This document shows positions 9,524-18,558 of a stretch of 64,000 bases of DNA, in pieces. The notes beneath the pieces were generated by a model. It ran no database searches and was not told where the DNA came from. It worked only from the letters and a program-made list of their open reading frames with translations. The DNA comes from Paracoccus methylarcula (GTDB lineage: Bacteria > Pseudomonadota > Alphaproteobacteria > Rhodobacterales > Rhodobacteraceae), in contig NZ_PXNQ02000009.1 in NCBI RefSeq assembly GCF_003007735.2, positions 124,001-188,000 of the forward strand, given 5' to 3'. The translations under genes were made by a program, and so were the position numbers. Every line of letters starts with the position of its first letter. The stretch's first letter is position 1.

Positions 9524-10501
9524 ATGCGTGAACGGATCAGCCTGGGCCGCGTCTATCCCGAAGATTGCGATGCGATCGTCGAGGCGATGCGAAATCCCGA
9601 GATGAGCCGCTGGCTGACCTCGATCCCGCAGCCCTACGAGTTCGGCGATGCGGCCCAGTTCGTCGCCGAGGCGGGTGCGGAGGAATATGCGATTCGCGTC
9701 GATGGCGAGTTGGCGGGAATGCTGCGTGTCGCCGACAGTTTCGGCATCTGGATCGCATCGCGTTTCCAGCGCCAGGGCATTGCCCTGCGCGCCGCCGTGT
9801 TGGGACTCAGCCGCTGTTTTCTGGCCGGGTCAGAGGGGATCGACGCGGTTTACCTGAATGGCAATCATCGCTCGGAAATGCTGTTGTCGCGGTTGGGGTT
9901 TCGCGCGAAAGGGCAGGTCACCGCCTGGTCGCGCGCCCTGGCGAAGGAACTGCCCGCCACCTCGCTGCATCTGGCGCGGGCGGATTTCGCGGCGCGGCAT
10001 GGGATTGCGCTGGATACCCCGCGTCTGAGAATCGACGGGTTCCGGCCCAGTGACCTGGCCGACCTGCACCGCATCGTGACCCGCCCCGAGGTTGCCCGTA
10101 TGCTGCTGCGCTTTGCCCCGGACATGAGCTTGCAGGAAGTTGCGCCGATCTTCACCAAGGAGGCTCTCGTGCCCCCGATGCGGCTGGTGATTCGCCATCA
10201 GGGCCGGGTGGCGGGATCGGTCGGGATGCTGCCCGGCGATGTGCCCTCGATCGTTTATTTCCTCGACCCGTCCCTGGCCGGAAATGGGCTGGGGCAAGAG
10301 GCCGTCAGCGCATTCGTGAATGAATATCTGTTGCGCTTCGATCCGCCCGAATTGCAGGCCGAGGTATTCGACGACAATCCCGCATCCGCCCGGATCCTGC
10401 GCAACCTGGGATTCCAGCGCGTCGAGGACATAGCTTGTCCATCGCTTGGCCGCGAGGCTGCGGCGCCAGCCGGTATCTATCGCTGGCGGCGCAGCCACTG
10501 A
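9524..10501 (+). CDS. GNAT N-acetyltransferase, probable tandem-domain
   Basis: The 325-residue protein looks like two GNAT halves. The first (about residues 1-150) has IRVDGELAGMLRV and IWIASRFQRQGIALRA, close to the acetyl-CoA loop R/Q-x-x-G-x-A. The second (about 160-325) has RLVIRHQGRVAGSVGML, PSLAGNGLGQEAVSAFV and a final ASARILRNLGFQRVED segment, the usual GNAT end. The acceptor is unknown; RimJ/RimL-like protein acetylation or a small-molecule target are both possible. It directly follows rnd (4 bases), so they are likely co-transcribed. Confidence 0.85.
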   Translation: MRERISLGRVYPEDCDAIVEAMRNPEMSRWLTSIPQPYEFGDAAQFVAEAGAEEYAIRVDGELAGMLRVADSFGIWIASRFQRQGIALRAAVLGLSRCFLAGSEGIDAVYLNGNHRSEMLLSRLGFRAKGQVTAWSRALAKELPATSLHLARADFAARHGIALDTPRLRIDGFRPSDLADLHRIVTRPEVARMLLRFAPDMSLQEVAPIFTKEALVPPMRLVIRHQGRVAGSVGMLPGDVPSIVYFLDPSLAGNGLGQEAVSAFVNEYLLRFDPPELQAEVFDDNPASARILRNLGFQRVEDIACPSLGREAAAPAGIYRWRRSH

Positions 10502-10518
10502 CCCTGTGAAACAGGCGG

Positions 10519-11205
10519 TTACGGCGGGTCTGGATCGGCTGGAAAGGACGGTTGCAGGATCTCTCCGCCAGGGATGACCGGTGTGAATTTCGTCCCGTCC
10601 AGGTCGAAGCGCTGCGGCCTGACGCCGACGGTTCCCTGTGAAACCAGGCAACCAAGCGCCCGGGTCACATCGTCGAGATCGGATTTCAGCGGCAGGAGCA
10701 GCATGTTCCCTCGTATTCCCGAAGATCCGGGGACGGATTGGGAGGAGAGTTGCATCTCTGCGATCTGCGGTGCGCGGAACACGGTTTCCGTCACCTCGGA
10801 CACCCGCTTGCGCGACACGCGATTGATCAGCGAGCAAAGCGGCATCCCGCGCAGTTCCATCCCCATCAGATCGACCAGATGCTGCCCCACCAGCCGGAAG
10901 CGGGCCATTCCCGGGGCCAGCCGCTCGACCAGGAAGGCATAGTCCAGCACCCTGGATATGGCATCCGCCGAGACATCCGCGCGCAGGGGGACCGATCCAT
11001 TGCGGCGTAGCCCTTGCCAGTATTCGCGCATCTCCGCCATGATGCAGCCGGCACTGGGCCGCTTGGAATCCACGATATACAGGATGTTGCCGGTCTGCGT
11101 AATGCGATACCTGTTCGTCTGTTTTTCCACGTCGAATCTGTCCGGTAGGTCACAATATGCGTCATGATATGCGGGTGGCCCGATACCGCGTTCCACGTTC
11201 CGCAA
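10519..11205 (-). CDS. PAS domain-containing protein (PAS_5 type)
   Basis: Alphaproteobacterial single-PAS protein of unknown role. The recognisable part runs from REYWQGLRRNGSVPLRADV through FLVERLAPGMARFRLVGQHL, LMGMELRGMPL and LLLPLKSDLDDVTRALGCLV, which is characteristic of the PAS_5 group. No output domain is visible, so it probably senses a ligand or binds a partner. The start is uncertain: the full ORF begins at a TTG (11205) without a clear ribosome site, and later GTG or ATG codons (for example near 11130 or 11070) are equally possible. Confidence 0.75.
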   Translation of the reverse strand: MRNVERGIGPPAYHDAYCDLPDRFDVEKQTNRYRITQTGNILYIVDSKRPSAGCIMAEMREYWQGLRRNGSVPLRADVSADAISRVLDYAFLVERLAPGMARFRLVGQHLVDLMGMELRGMPLCSLINRVSRKRVSEVTETVFRAPQIAEMQLSSQSVPGSSGIRGNMLLLPLKSDLDDVTRALGCLVSQGTVGVRPQRFDLDGTKFTPVIPGGEILQPSFPADPDPP

Positions 11206-11363
11206 TCACATCATCAGGTTACGGCCATGACCTGCCGCCGCCGAGTCATTTCCTAACAGATGGTTAAGGCGCGATCCGGACCTGTTCCGACCGGATCCGG
11301 GCTTGACCCATCGCGGGTGCTGGTCCATCCCATCCCCGAAACTGGCCGCAGAGGATAACGCCG

Positions 11364-11993
11364 ATGGATCGTACCGGGTTGCTGATCATCCTGTCATCGC
11401 CTTCCGGCGCCGGCAAAACCACGCTGGCGCGGCGCCTGATGGAATGGGATCCGGCGCTCGGCTTTTCCGTCTCGGCCACGACCCGCCCTCCGCGCGCGGG
11501 CGAGGTGGACGGGCAGCATTACCATTTCACCTCTCTGGAAGAATTCCGGGCCATGATCGAGGCGGACCAGATGCTGGAACATGCCGAGGTTTTCGGCAAT
11601 TTCTACGGCAGCCCGCGCGGGCCGGTCGAGATCGCCATGCGCGAGGGGCGTGATACGCTTTTCGACGTGGACTGGCAGGGCGGGCAGCAAATCCGGGCAT
11701 CCGCGCTTGGCGGGCATGTGGTCTCGATCTTCGTGCTGCCGCCCTCCCTGTCCGAGCTGGAGCGGCGGCTTCGCGCCCGGGGACAGGACAGCGACAAGGT
11801 GATCGAGGGGCGGATGGAGAAAAGCCGGGCCGAGATCAGCCATTGGGCCGAATACGACTATGTGCTGGTCAATGACGATCTGGACGAGACCGAGGCCCGC
11901 CTGCGCGCCATCCTCACCGCCGAGCGGCTCCGCCGTGACCGGATGGGTGGGCTGGGGGCTTTCGTCAAGGGGCTGATGGAGGAGGATCGCTGA
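11364..11993 (+). CDS. gmk: Guanylate kinase
   Basis: Phosphorylates GMP to GDP using ATP. The 209-residue product has the P-loop [10 protein letters not shown] (about residues 11-20), the GMP-binding [19 protein letters not shown] segment, and the lid region LEELERR-like [15 protein letters not shown]. The stop overlaps the start of the gamma-carbonic anhydrase gene by one base (TGATG), and that gene in turn overlaps a histidine kinase gene, so the three are probably one transcript. Confidence 0.97.
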   Translation: MDRTGLLIILSSPSGAGKTTLARRLMEWDPALGFSVSATTRPPRAGEVDGQHYHFTSLEEFRAMIEADQMLEHAEVFGNFYGSPRGPVEIAMREGRDTLFDVDWQGGQQIRASALGGHVVSIFVLPPSLSELERRLRARGQDSDKVIEGRMEKSRAEISHWAEYDYVLVNDDLDETEARLRAILTAERLRRDRMGGLGAFVKGLMEEDR

Positions 11994-12514
11994 TGATCTG
12001 GGAACTGGACGGAATTGCTCCGCAACTGGCCGAAGATGCCTGGGCCGCCCCTGATGCGCAACTGACGGGGCGCGTTGTGCTGGAAGAGGGGGCCTCGGTC
12101 TGGTGGGGGGCTGTACTGCGCGGCGACAACGAGGAAATCCGGATCGGGCGGGGCAGCAATGTGCAGGATCTCTGCGTGCTGCATACCGATCCCGGTTTCC
12201 CCTTGTCGGTCGGGCCGGATTGCACGATCGGTCACCGGGCGATCCTGCATGGCTGCGAGATCGGCGAGGGGGCGCTGATCGGCATGGGCGCCACGGTGCT
12301 GAATGGCGCGAGGATCGGGGCAGGGGCGCTGATCGGGGCAGGTGCACTGATCGCCGAGGGCAAGGAAATCCCGCCCGGTGCCCTGGTCATGGGCGCTCCC
12401 GGCAAGGTCGTGCGGATGCTGGACGACGATGCGCAAGAGGGATTGCGGGCCGCCGCAGCGCGCTATCGCGACAATGCGAAACGGTATCGCGCGGGGCTCC
12501 GGCGCGTCGAATGA
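11993..12514 (+). CDS. Gamma-class carbonic anhydrase family protein
   Basis: Left-handed beta-helix protein of 173 residues built from hexapeptide repeats (for example [33 protein letters not shown]). The three metal-ligand histidines of gamma-carbonic anhydrases are present: His64 (LHTD), His81 and His86 (GHRAILHG). Whether it hydrates CO2 or has another role cannot be told; many such proteins remain without proven activity. It is coupled to gmk and to the downstream kinase by short stop/start overlaps. Confidence 0.92.
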   Translation: MIWELDGIAPQLAEDAWAAPDAQLTGRVVLEEGASVWWGAVLRGDNEEIRIGRGSNVQDLCVLHTDPGFPLSVGPDCTIGHRAILHGCEIGEGALIGMGATVLNGARIGAGALIGAGALIAEGKEIPPGALVMGAPGKVVRMLDDDAQEGLRAAAARYRDNAKRYRAGLRRVE

Positions 12515-13620
12515 ATGCCGAGACGCAAAGACGCGTGGCCACGTTGCTGGACGGCATCCCGATCGCCATGATGGCCGTGGATGGCAGCGCCCGGATGATC
12601 GGGGCCAATCAATCCGCCGAGGCGCTGTTCGGTTCGGGTCTCCTGGACCGGCCCTTCGTCACCGTCGTGCGCCACCCGGCGGTGGTGCAGGCGGTGGATT
12701 GGGTATTGTGGCCGGACGGTCATGACGCACCGCCGCCCGATCCCACGCTTCCCACGCCTTCCGACGGAACCGCGACCCTGCGCGCCAGCCTTGCCGCCGA
12801 CGGGCGCGACATCGCCGCCGAGGTGACCGTTTCGCCGCTTCCCGCGGGGATCGGGCGGGGCGCGCTGATCGCCATCCTTGACCAGTCCGTCGCCGAAGAG
12901 GCCGAACAGATGCGCCGCGATTTCGTGGCCAATGTCAGTCATGAGCTGCGCACCCCCCTGACCGCGATGATCGGCTTTATCGAGACATTGCGCGGCCCGG
13001 CCCGCAACGATGCCAAGGCACGCGACCGTTTCCTCGACATCATGGAGCGCGAGGCGAACCGGATGAACCGGCTGGTCCATGACCTGCTGTCGCTCAGCCG
13101 CGTGCAGTCCGAGGAACGCCGCCGGCCCTCGGCCGAGGTCGATCTGCCGGGGCTGCTGCGCAGCGTCATGGCGACCATGCAGCACAGCGCCGACGAGGCC
13201 GGTGTGAGTTTCGAGACCGAAGGGCTGGACATCGACCTGAGCCTGCCCGGAGATGCCGACCAATTGGTGCAGGTGTTCCAGAACCTGATCGAGAACGCGA
13301 TCAAATACGGCACCTCCGGGGGGCGGGTCCGGATCGGCTTGCAGCGGATCGCCTACGAGCCGCTGTTGCGCGGCCCCGGTTGGGCGATCCGGGTCGAGGA
13401 TTTCGGCGAGGGCATCGACGAGATGCATCTGCCGCGGCTGACCGAGCGGTTCTATCGCGTCGATACGCATCGCTCGCGGGCGCAGGGCGGCACCGGGCTG
13501 GGGCTCGCCATCGTCAAGCATATCGTCAACCGCCATCGTGGCCGGCTGCGGATCACCAGCCGCAAGGGCGAGGGTAGCCGCTTTACCGTGATCCTGCCCG
13601 AGACCCTGCAACGGGGCTAA
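12511..13620 (+). CDS. PhoR-like sensor histidine kinase (soluble)
   Basis: The 369-residue kinase has an N-terminal PAS-like domain (about residues 8-125), a HisKA dimerisation domain with the phospho-acceptor His144 in [10 protein letters not shown], and a HATPase domain (N box [10 protein letters not shown]1 [10 protein letters not shown]2 [13 protein letters not shown]). The order and the [16 protein letters not shown] segment resemble PhoR phosphate sensors, but no transmembrane helix is visible. No response regulator, pst or phoU gene is next to it, so the partner is unknown. The ATG overlaps the stop of the carbonic anhydrase gene (ATGA, 12511-12514); a longer in-frame ORF from 12103 overlaps that gene and is rejected. 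Confidence 0.88.
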   Translation: MNAETQRRVATLLDGIPIAMMAVDGSARMIGANQSAEALFGSGLLDRPFVTVVRHPAVVQAVDWVLWPDGHDAPPPDPTLPTPSDGTATLRASLAADGRDIAAEVTVSPLPAGIGRGALIAILDQSVAEEAEQMRRDFVANVSHELRTPLTAMIGFIETLRGPARNDAKARDRFLDIMEREANRMNRLVHDLLSLSRVQSEERRRPSAEVDLPGLLRSVMATMQHSADEAGVSFETEGLDIDLSLPGDADQLVQVFQNLIENAIKYGTSGGRVRIGLQRIAYEPLLRGPGWAIRVEDFGEGIDEMHLPRLTERFYRVDTHRSRAQGGTGLGLAIVKHIVNRHRGRLRITSRKGEGSRFTVILPETLQRG

Positions 13621-13702
13621 TCTGTCGCAGCAGGGGCGGGAACCCTCGCCCTCGGGCGGCGCATCGCATATATACCTCGTGAACCGAAGACAGGAGAGCC
13701 GG

Positions 13703-14428
13703 ATGTCCGATCCCGATCCCGCCAAGCTGGCCGCCTCGCGCGCCGCAATCGAACTGGTCCGCGATGGCATGCGGGTGGGGCTGGGCACCGGCTCGACCGC
13801 AAGTGTCATGGTCCGCGAACTGGCCGCGAAGGTGCAGGCCGAGGGGCTGGCGCTGCGCTGTGCCGCGACCTCGCAGGCGACGGCGGACCTGGCGGAAAGC
13901 CTTGGGCTGCGGATCGAGAGCCTCGATCAGATCGGCTGGCTGGACCTGACCATCGACGGCGCCGACGAGGTCGATCCCGACCTGAACCTGATCAAGGGCG
14001 GCGGAGCTGCGCATCTTCGCGAAAAGATCGTCGCCATGGCCAGCGACCGGATGGTGGTGATCGCCGATCCCGGCAAGGTGGTCGAGCAACTCGGAGCCTT
14101 TCACCTGCCAGTCGAGGCGCTCGCCTTCGGTTTCGAGACGACGCGGGAACTGATCCGCCGCGCATTGGAGGATCTCGGCCTCAAGGGGCGGCCGATCCTG
14201 CAACGCCTGCGCGATGGCGAGCCCGTCATCACCGATGAGGGGAATTACATTCTCGATCTGGCGCTTGAGGCCATTCCGGATGCGCCTGCGTTGGCGCGCG
14301 CGTTATCCGCGATCCCGGGCGTGGTGGAACATGGGTTGTTTCTTGGCATCTGCCATCTTGCGATTATCGGGCGAGCCGATGGCAGCGTGGTGGAATTGCG
14401 GCGCGAAGACGAGGAAGGGGTAGCGTGA
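13703..14428 (+). CDS. rpiA: Ribose-5-phosphate isomerase A
   Basis: Interconverts ribose 5-phosphate and ribulose 5-phosphate in the pentose phosphate pathway. The 241-residue product has the phosphate loop GLGTGSTAS, the active-site LTIDGADEVD and the catalytic-lysine segment LIKGGGAAHLREKI. The ATG at 13703 is chosen because CAGGAGAG precedes it; an upstream GTG (13679) lacks a ribosome site. The stop overlaps the gor start (TGATG). If the ribitol-type cluster at 58-64 kb works as proposed, its ribulose 5-phosphate product would feed this enzyme. Confidence 0.96.
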   Translation: MSDPDPAKLAASRAAIELVRDGMRVGLGTGSTASVMVRELAAKVQAEGLALRCAATSQATADLAESLGLRIESLDQIGWLDLTIDGADEVDPDLNLIKGGGAAHLREKIVAMASDRMVVIADPGKVVEQLGAFHLPVEALAFGFETTRELIRRALEDLGLKGRPILQRLRDGEPVITDEGNYILDLALEAIPDAPALARALSAIPGVVEHGLFLGICHLAIIGRADGSVVELRREDEEGVA

Positions 14429-15804
14429 TGAGTTTCGACTATGATCTGTTTGTCATCGGCGGCGGTTCGGGCGGGGTGCGCGCGGCGCGGATCGCGGCGG
14501 GACAGCATGGCGCCAAGGTCGGGCTGGCCGAGGAAAGCCGCATGGGCGGCACTTGCGTCATCCGGGGCTGCGTGCCGAAAAAGCTGATGATCTTTGCCTC
14601 GAACGCCCCGCTGATGGCCGAGGAGATGCGCGGTTATGGCTGGGCCGATGCGGCGGCGGGCGAATTCAGCTGGCGTGATTTCCGCGCCAAGCTGGATGCC
14701 GAGCTGAACCGGCTGGAGGCGGCCTATACCTCGGGCCTGAACAATGCCGGGGTCGAGATCCATCACCAGCGCGCCCGGCTCGCCGATCACCACACGATCG
14801 AGCTGACTGACGGCACGCGCAAGACCGCCAAGCATATCCTGATCGCCGTGGGCGGACGTCCGGCCAGACCCGAGATCCCCGGGGCGGAACTGGGGCTGAT
14901 CTCGGACGATCTGTTCCTGCTGGACGAGTTGCCGAAACGCGCGCTCCTGATCGGCGGCGGCTTCATCGCCTGCGAGTTTGCCACCATCCTGAACGGGTTG
15001 GGGGTCGAGACCGTGCAGGCCTATCGCGGTGATGCGGTGCTGCGCGGCTTCGACCGCGAGGCGCGCGAGATGGCAAGCGCCCAGTTGCAGGATATCGGCG
15101 TCGACCTGCGCCTTGGCCTGTCGCCGATGGGGCTGGAAAAGACCGGCGACCGGACCACCGCGCGGTTCGATGATGGTAGCGCGGATGAATTCGACGCGGT
15201 GTTCCTTGCGACAGGGCGCGCGCCCTATACATGGGGGCTGGGGCTCGAGAATACCGGCGTTCGCCTCAAGGATAACGGGGCCATTGCGGTCGATGAGTGG
15301 TCGCAAAGCTCGGTGCCGTCGATCTTTGCCGTGGGGGACGTGACCGACCGGGTCAACCTGACCCCGGTGGCGATCCGCGAGGGACATTCCTTCGCCGACA
15401 CGGTGTTCGGCGACAAGGCCCGGCAGGTAAACCACGATCTGGTCGCCAGCGCCGTCTATCTACGCCCGCATGAGCTGGGCAGCATCGGGCTGACCGAGGA
15501 GCAGGCGGCAGAGCGGGGCCCGGTCGATGTCTATTCGGCGGTGTTCCGGCCGATGCGCTCGATGTTCGCGGGCTCGGATGCCCGGACCATGATGAAACTG
15601 CTGGTCGAGCCGCAAAGCGACCGGGTGCTGGGCTGCCATATCTTCGGCCCCGAGGCCGGAGAGATGATCCAGCTGGCCGCGATCCCCATCACCATGGGCG
15701 CGACAAAGGCCGATTTCGACGCGGCGATGGCGGTGCATCCGACCGCCGCCGAAGAGCTGGTGACGATGCGCAGCGTGACCCGGCGCCATGGCGGCGAGAA
15801 GTGA
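14428..15804 (+). CDS. gor: Glutathione-disulfide reductase
   Basis: FAD-dependent disulfide reductase that regenerates glutathione with NADPH. The 458-residue product has an N-terminal FAD motif VIGGGSGGVRAAR, the redox pair Cys43/Cys48 in GGTCVIRGCVPKK, an NADPH-binding fold around LLIGGGFIACEFA, the second FAD motif IFAVGDVTD, and the C-terminal HPTAAEE with the active-site His-Glu pair. The GCVPKK motif separates glutathione reductase from dihydrolipoamide dehydrogenase. It is coupled to rpiA; the ATG at 14428 is preferred over the GTG three bases earlier. Confidence 0.95.
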   Translation: MSFDYDLFVIGGGSGGVRAARIAAGQHGAKVGLAEESRMGGTCVIRGCVPKKLMIFASNAPLMAEEMRGYGWADAAAGEFSWRDFRAKLDAELNRLEAAYTSGLNNAGVEIHHQRARLADHHTIELTDGTRKTAKHILIAVGGRPARPEIPGAELGLISDDLFLLDELPKRALLIGGGFIACEFATILNGLGVETVQAYRGDAVLRGFDREAREMASAQLQDIGVDLRLGLSPMGLEKTGDRTTARFDDGSADEFDAVFLATGRAPYTWGLGLENTGVRLKDNGAIAVDEWSQSSVPSIFAVGDVTDRVNLTPVAIREGHSFADTVFGDKARQVNHDLVASAVYLRPHELGSIGLTEEQAAERGPVDVYSAVFRPMRSMFAGSDARTMMKLLVEPQSDRVLGCHIFGPEAGEMIQLAAIPITMGATKADFDAAMAVHPTAAEELVTMRSVTRRHGGEK

Positions 15805-15886
15805 AAGCGGGCGGGCAGGGTTGACTTTTGTTCCCCCGCCCCCAGTTTGCGACTAACGGAATTGACAGGGAAGGAAGGTCAACCAC

Positions 15887-17092
15887 ATGGCAAATCAGGG
15901 CCCTTGGGGCGGCGGCGGTAAAGGTGGCGGAGGTGACGATGATCGCGGCAAGCGTCCGTCGAACCGGCCTTGGGGCGATCAGCAGCCTCCGAAGGGTGGG
16001 CCGGAGCGCCCCGGCCAGCAGGGTGAGCAGATGCCCGAAATCGAAGAGCTGATGAAGAAGGGGCAAGAGCGGCTTCGCGTGCTGATGGGCGGTGGCGGCG
16101 GCGGCGGCCGCAACGGCGGCGGTCGCGGACCTTCCGGGCCGGGTTTCGGTTTCGGCTTCAACCGCACGACCCTGTCCATCGTGGCGCTGGTTGCCATCGC
16201 CATCTGGGCCTTCTCAAGCTTCTACCGTGTGCAGACCAATGAAAAGAGCGTCGAGTTCCTGTTCGGTCGCGCGGTCTCCGTGGGAACCGAGGGTCTGAAC
16301 TTTGCCCCCTGGCCCATCGTGACCGCCGAGGTCGTGTCGGTGACCAATGAACGCGTGACCGAGATCGGCACCGGGCGTGCCGGGCCGATGGATAGCGGGC
16401 TGATGCTGACCAGCGACCAGAATATCGTGGACATGGAATACCAGGTGGTCTGGAACATCGCCGATCCCGAGAAATTCCTGTTCAACCTGGCCGATCCCGC
16501 CGACACCATCCGGGCCGTATCGGAATCGGCGATGCGCGACATCATCGCGCGCAGCGAACTGGCGCCGATCCTCAACCGTGACCGGGGTTCCATCGCCAGC
16601 GACCTCAAGGATGCGGTGCAGCGCACGCTCGACGCCTATCAGTCGGGCATCAACGTGGTTCGTGTGAACCTCGACCGCGCCGATCCGCCGCAAGAGGTGA
16701 TCGACGCGTTCCGCGAGGTGCAGGCCGCGCAGCAGGAACGCGACCGGCTGGAGAAAGAGGCCGACGCCTATGCCAACCGCGTCCTCGCCGAGGCGCGTGG
16801 TCAGGCGGCTGCGCTGCTTGAAGAGGCAGAGGGCTATCGCGCCCAGGCCGTGAACACGGCCGAGGGCGAGGCGGCGCGCTTCAACTCGATCTACGAGGAA
16901 TATGTCAAGGCGCCGGAAGTGACCCGCCGCCGGATGTATCTGGAAACCATGGAAAAGGTTCTGGGCGGGCTCGACAAGATCATCCTGGATGAAGGTGGCG
17001 AAGGCTCGAATGTGGTGCCTTACCTGCCGCTGGATCAATTGCGCCGCTCGGGCGGTGGCAGCAACAGCAAACCGACCGAAGGGGACAAGTGA
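15887..17092 (+). CDS. hflK: FtsH protease modulator HflK
   Basis: SPFH/band-7 inner-membrane protein that, with HflC, forms a large cage around the FtsH protease and modulates it. The 401-residue product has a Gly/Pro-rich N-terminal cytoplasmic tail (about 1-85), one transmembrane helix (about 88-110, within TTLSIVALVAIAIWAFSSF), then the periplasmic band-7 domain and a long Ala/Glu-rich helix (QERDRLEKEADAYANRVL). The stop overlaps the hflC start (TGATG), and the pair is clearly an operon. Confidence 0.96.
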   Translation: MANQGPWGGGGKGGGGDDDRGKRPSNRPWGDQQPPKGGPERPGQQGEQMPEIEELMKKGQERLRVLMGGGGGGGRNGGGRGPSGPGFGFGFNRTTLSIVALVAIAIWAFSSFYRVQTNEKSVEFLFGRAVSVGTEGLNFAPWPIVTAEVVSVTNERVTEIGTGRAGPMDSGLMLTSDQNIVDMEYQVVWNIADPEKFLFNLADPADTIRAVSESAMRDIIARSELAPILNRDRGSIASDLKDAVQRTLDAYQSGINVVRVNLDRADPPQEVIDAFREVQAAQQERDRLEKEADAYANRVLAEARGQAAALLEEAEGYRAQAVNTAEGEAARFNSIYEEYVKAPEVTRRRMYLETMEKVLGGLDKIILDEGGEGSNVVPYLPLDQLRRSGGGSNSKPTEGDK

Positions 17093-18384
17093 TGGCCGCC
17101 CGCAAAATAGCCCTTTCCGCACTTGCGGTTCCAGTCATCATCGGGATCGTCGTTGTCGGTCTCGCCTCTGTCTTCATCGTGGACGAACGTGAAAAGGCGC
17201 TGGTTCTGCGCCTTGGCCGCGTGGTTTCGGTGCAGGAGGCACCGGGGCTGGGCTTCAAGGTGCCGTTTCTCGACAATGTCGTGAAATATGACGACCGTAT
17301 CCTCGGCCTGCCGACCACGCCGCTTGAGGTGACGCCGCTGGACGATCGCCGCCTGGTGGTCGATGCCTTCGCGCGCTGGCGCATCACCGATCCGGTCGGC
17401 TTTCGTCAGGCCGTCGGCGCCGGCGGCATCGAGACCGCGCAGGGGAGGCTGGAGCCGATCGTGAACGCCGCGATCCGCGAGGTTCTGGGTGCGGTTCCCT
17501 CGACCGATGTGCTATCCGACGACCGGACCGCGCTGATGAACCAGATCCGCGACGAGGCACGAAAGAACTCGGCCGGGCTGGGGGTCGAGATCATCGATGT
17601 GCGGCTGACCCGCACCGATCTGCCCGAGCAGAACCTGAACGCCACCTATGCCCGGATGCGGGCCGAGCGCGAGCGTGAAGCGGCGGATGAGAAGGCACGG
17701 GGCGGCGAGGCCGCGCAGCGTGTCCGTGCCGCCGCCGACCGGACGGTCGTCGAATTGACATCCGAGGCGCAGAAACGCGCCGATATCGTTCGCGGTGAGG
17801 CCGATGCGGTCCGTAACGCGATCTATGCCGATGCCTTTGGCCGCGACCCCGAATTCTTCGCATTCACTCGCTCGATGACCTCCTATGAGCGGGCGTTGAA
17901 GGGGGAAAACAGCCAGATGGTGATCAGCCCGGATGGTGAATTCTTCTCCTATTTGGCCGAGGACGGCTCGAAGACAGCCAATCCGGCGTCAGAGCCGGTG
18001 CCTCCCGGAGACCGCGCCTCGGAAGCCCAAAGCCAGACACGGGGTCCGGCGGGGGGCGAGGATCAGGAACTGGTCACGCCAGAGGTCACCGATCGCGAGG
18101 GCAAGCCCCTCGGTGAATCGGCAGGGGTAAAGCTGACCCCGGTCCCCGAAAGCCTGGTCACCCCGCCCGAGGAGCCCTCGGAGGTGATGCCGCCCGCCGA
18201 GGAACCGTCCGCGGACGGGGCGGAAGGCGGGACGGAAGCGCAGGGGCAGGCCCCCGCGGAGGAAGCCGCCCCTGCGGAGGAAGCCGCCCCCGCGGATGAC
18301 GAAACCTCGGAAGAGCTTCCCCCCGCAGAGGACCCCGCGCCGGCGGAGGATGATGCGCCGGAGGATGCGCAAAACGGAAACTGA
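17092..18384 (+). CDS. hflC: FtsH protease modulator HflC with long acidic C-terminal tail
   Basis: Partner of HflK. The protein has one transmembrane helix near the N terminus (about residues 7-27), the band-7 domain (EREKALVLRLGRVVSVQEAPG onward) and the conserved end FFAFTRSMTSYERAL. After about residue 290 comes a roughly 140-residue Pro/Ala/Glu/Asp-rich tail with repeats such as PAEEAAPAEEAAPADD. The total of 430 residues compares with about 300 in typical HflC. The tail is expected to be disordered and periplasmic. ATG 17092 is chosen over GTG 17089. Confidence 0.94.
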   Translation: MAARKIALSALAVPVIIGIVVVGLASVFIVDEREKALVLRLGRVVSVQEAPGLGFKVPFLDNVVKYDDRILGLPTTPLEVTPLDDRRLVVDAFARWRITDPVGFRQAVGAGGIETAQGRLEPIVNAAIREVLGAVPSTDVLSDDRTALMNQIRDEARKNSAGLGVEIIDVRLTRTDLPEQNLNATYARMRAEREREAADEKARGGEAAQRVRAAADRTVVELTSEAQKRADIVRGEADAVRNAIYADAFGRDPEFFAFTRSMTSYERALKGENSQMVISPDGEFFSYLAEDGSKTANPASEPVPPGDRASEAQSQTRGPAGGEDQELVTPEVTDREGKPLGESAGVKLTPVPESLVTPPEEPSEVMPPAEEPSADGAEGGTEAQGQAPAEEAAPAEEAAPADDETSEELPPAEDPAPAEDDAPEDAQNGN

Positions 18385-18393
18385 GCCAAGGGC

Positions 18394-18424
18394 GGGCGGA
18401 AACATGGTTTTCCGCCCGTCTTGC
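18394..18424 (+). terminator. Hairpin terminator after hflKC
   Basis: A 9-bp stem (GGGCGGAAA, 18394-18402, with TTTCCGCCC, 18409-18417) lies 10 bases past the hflC stop and is followed by a short GTCTT. The T-run is weak. Confidence 0.6.
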
Positions 18425-18558
18425 AATAAAAGTCACGATCAGTTCACTCGCTGCGAGCGTGCTTTATTTGCAACGAGCCGCGAAATCCGTTTCACATCAA
18501 TCCTGTCCCGGCTGCGATCGATCAGCCGCAATTCAATTGAAATATGAGGACATTCAGC

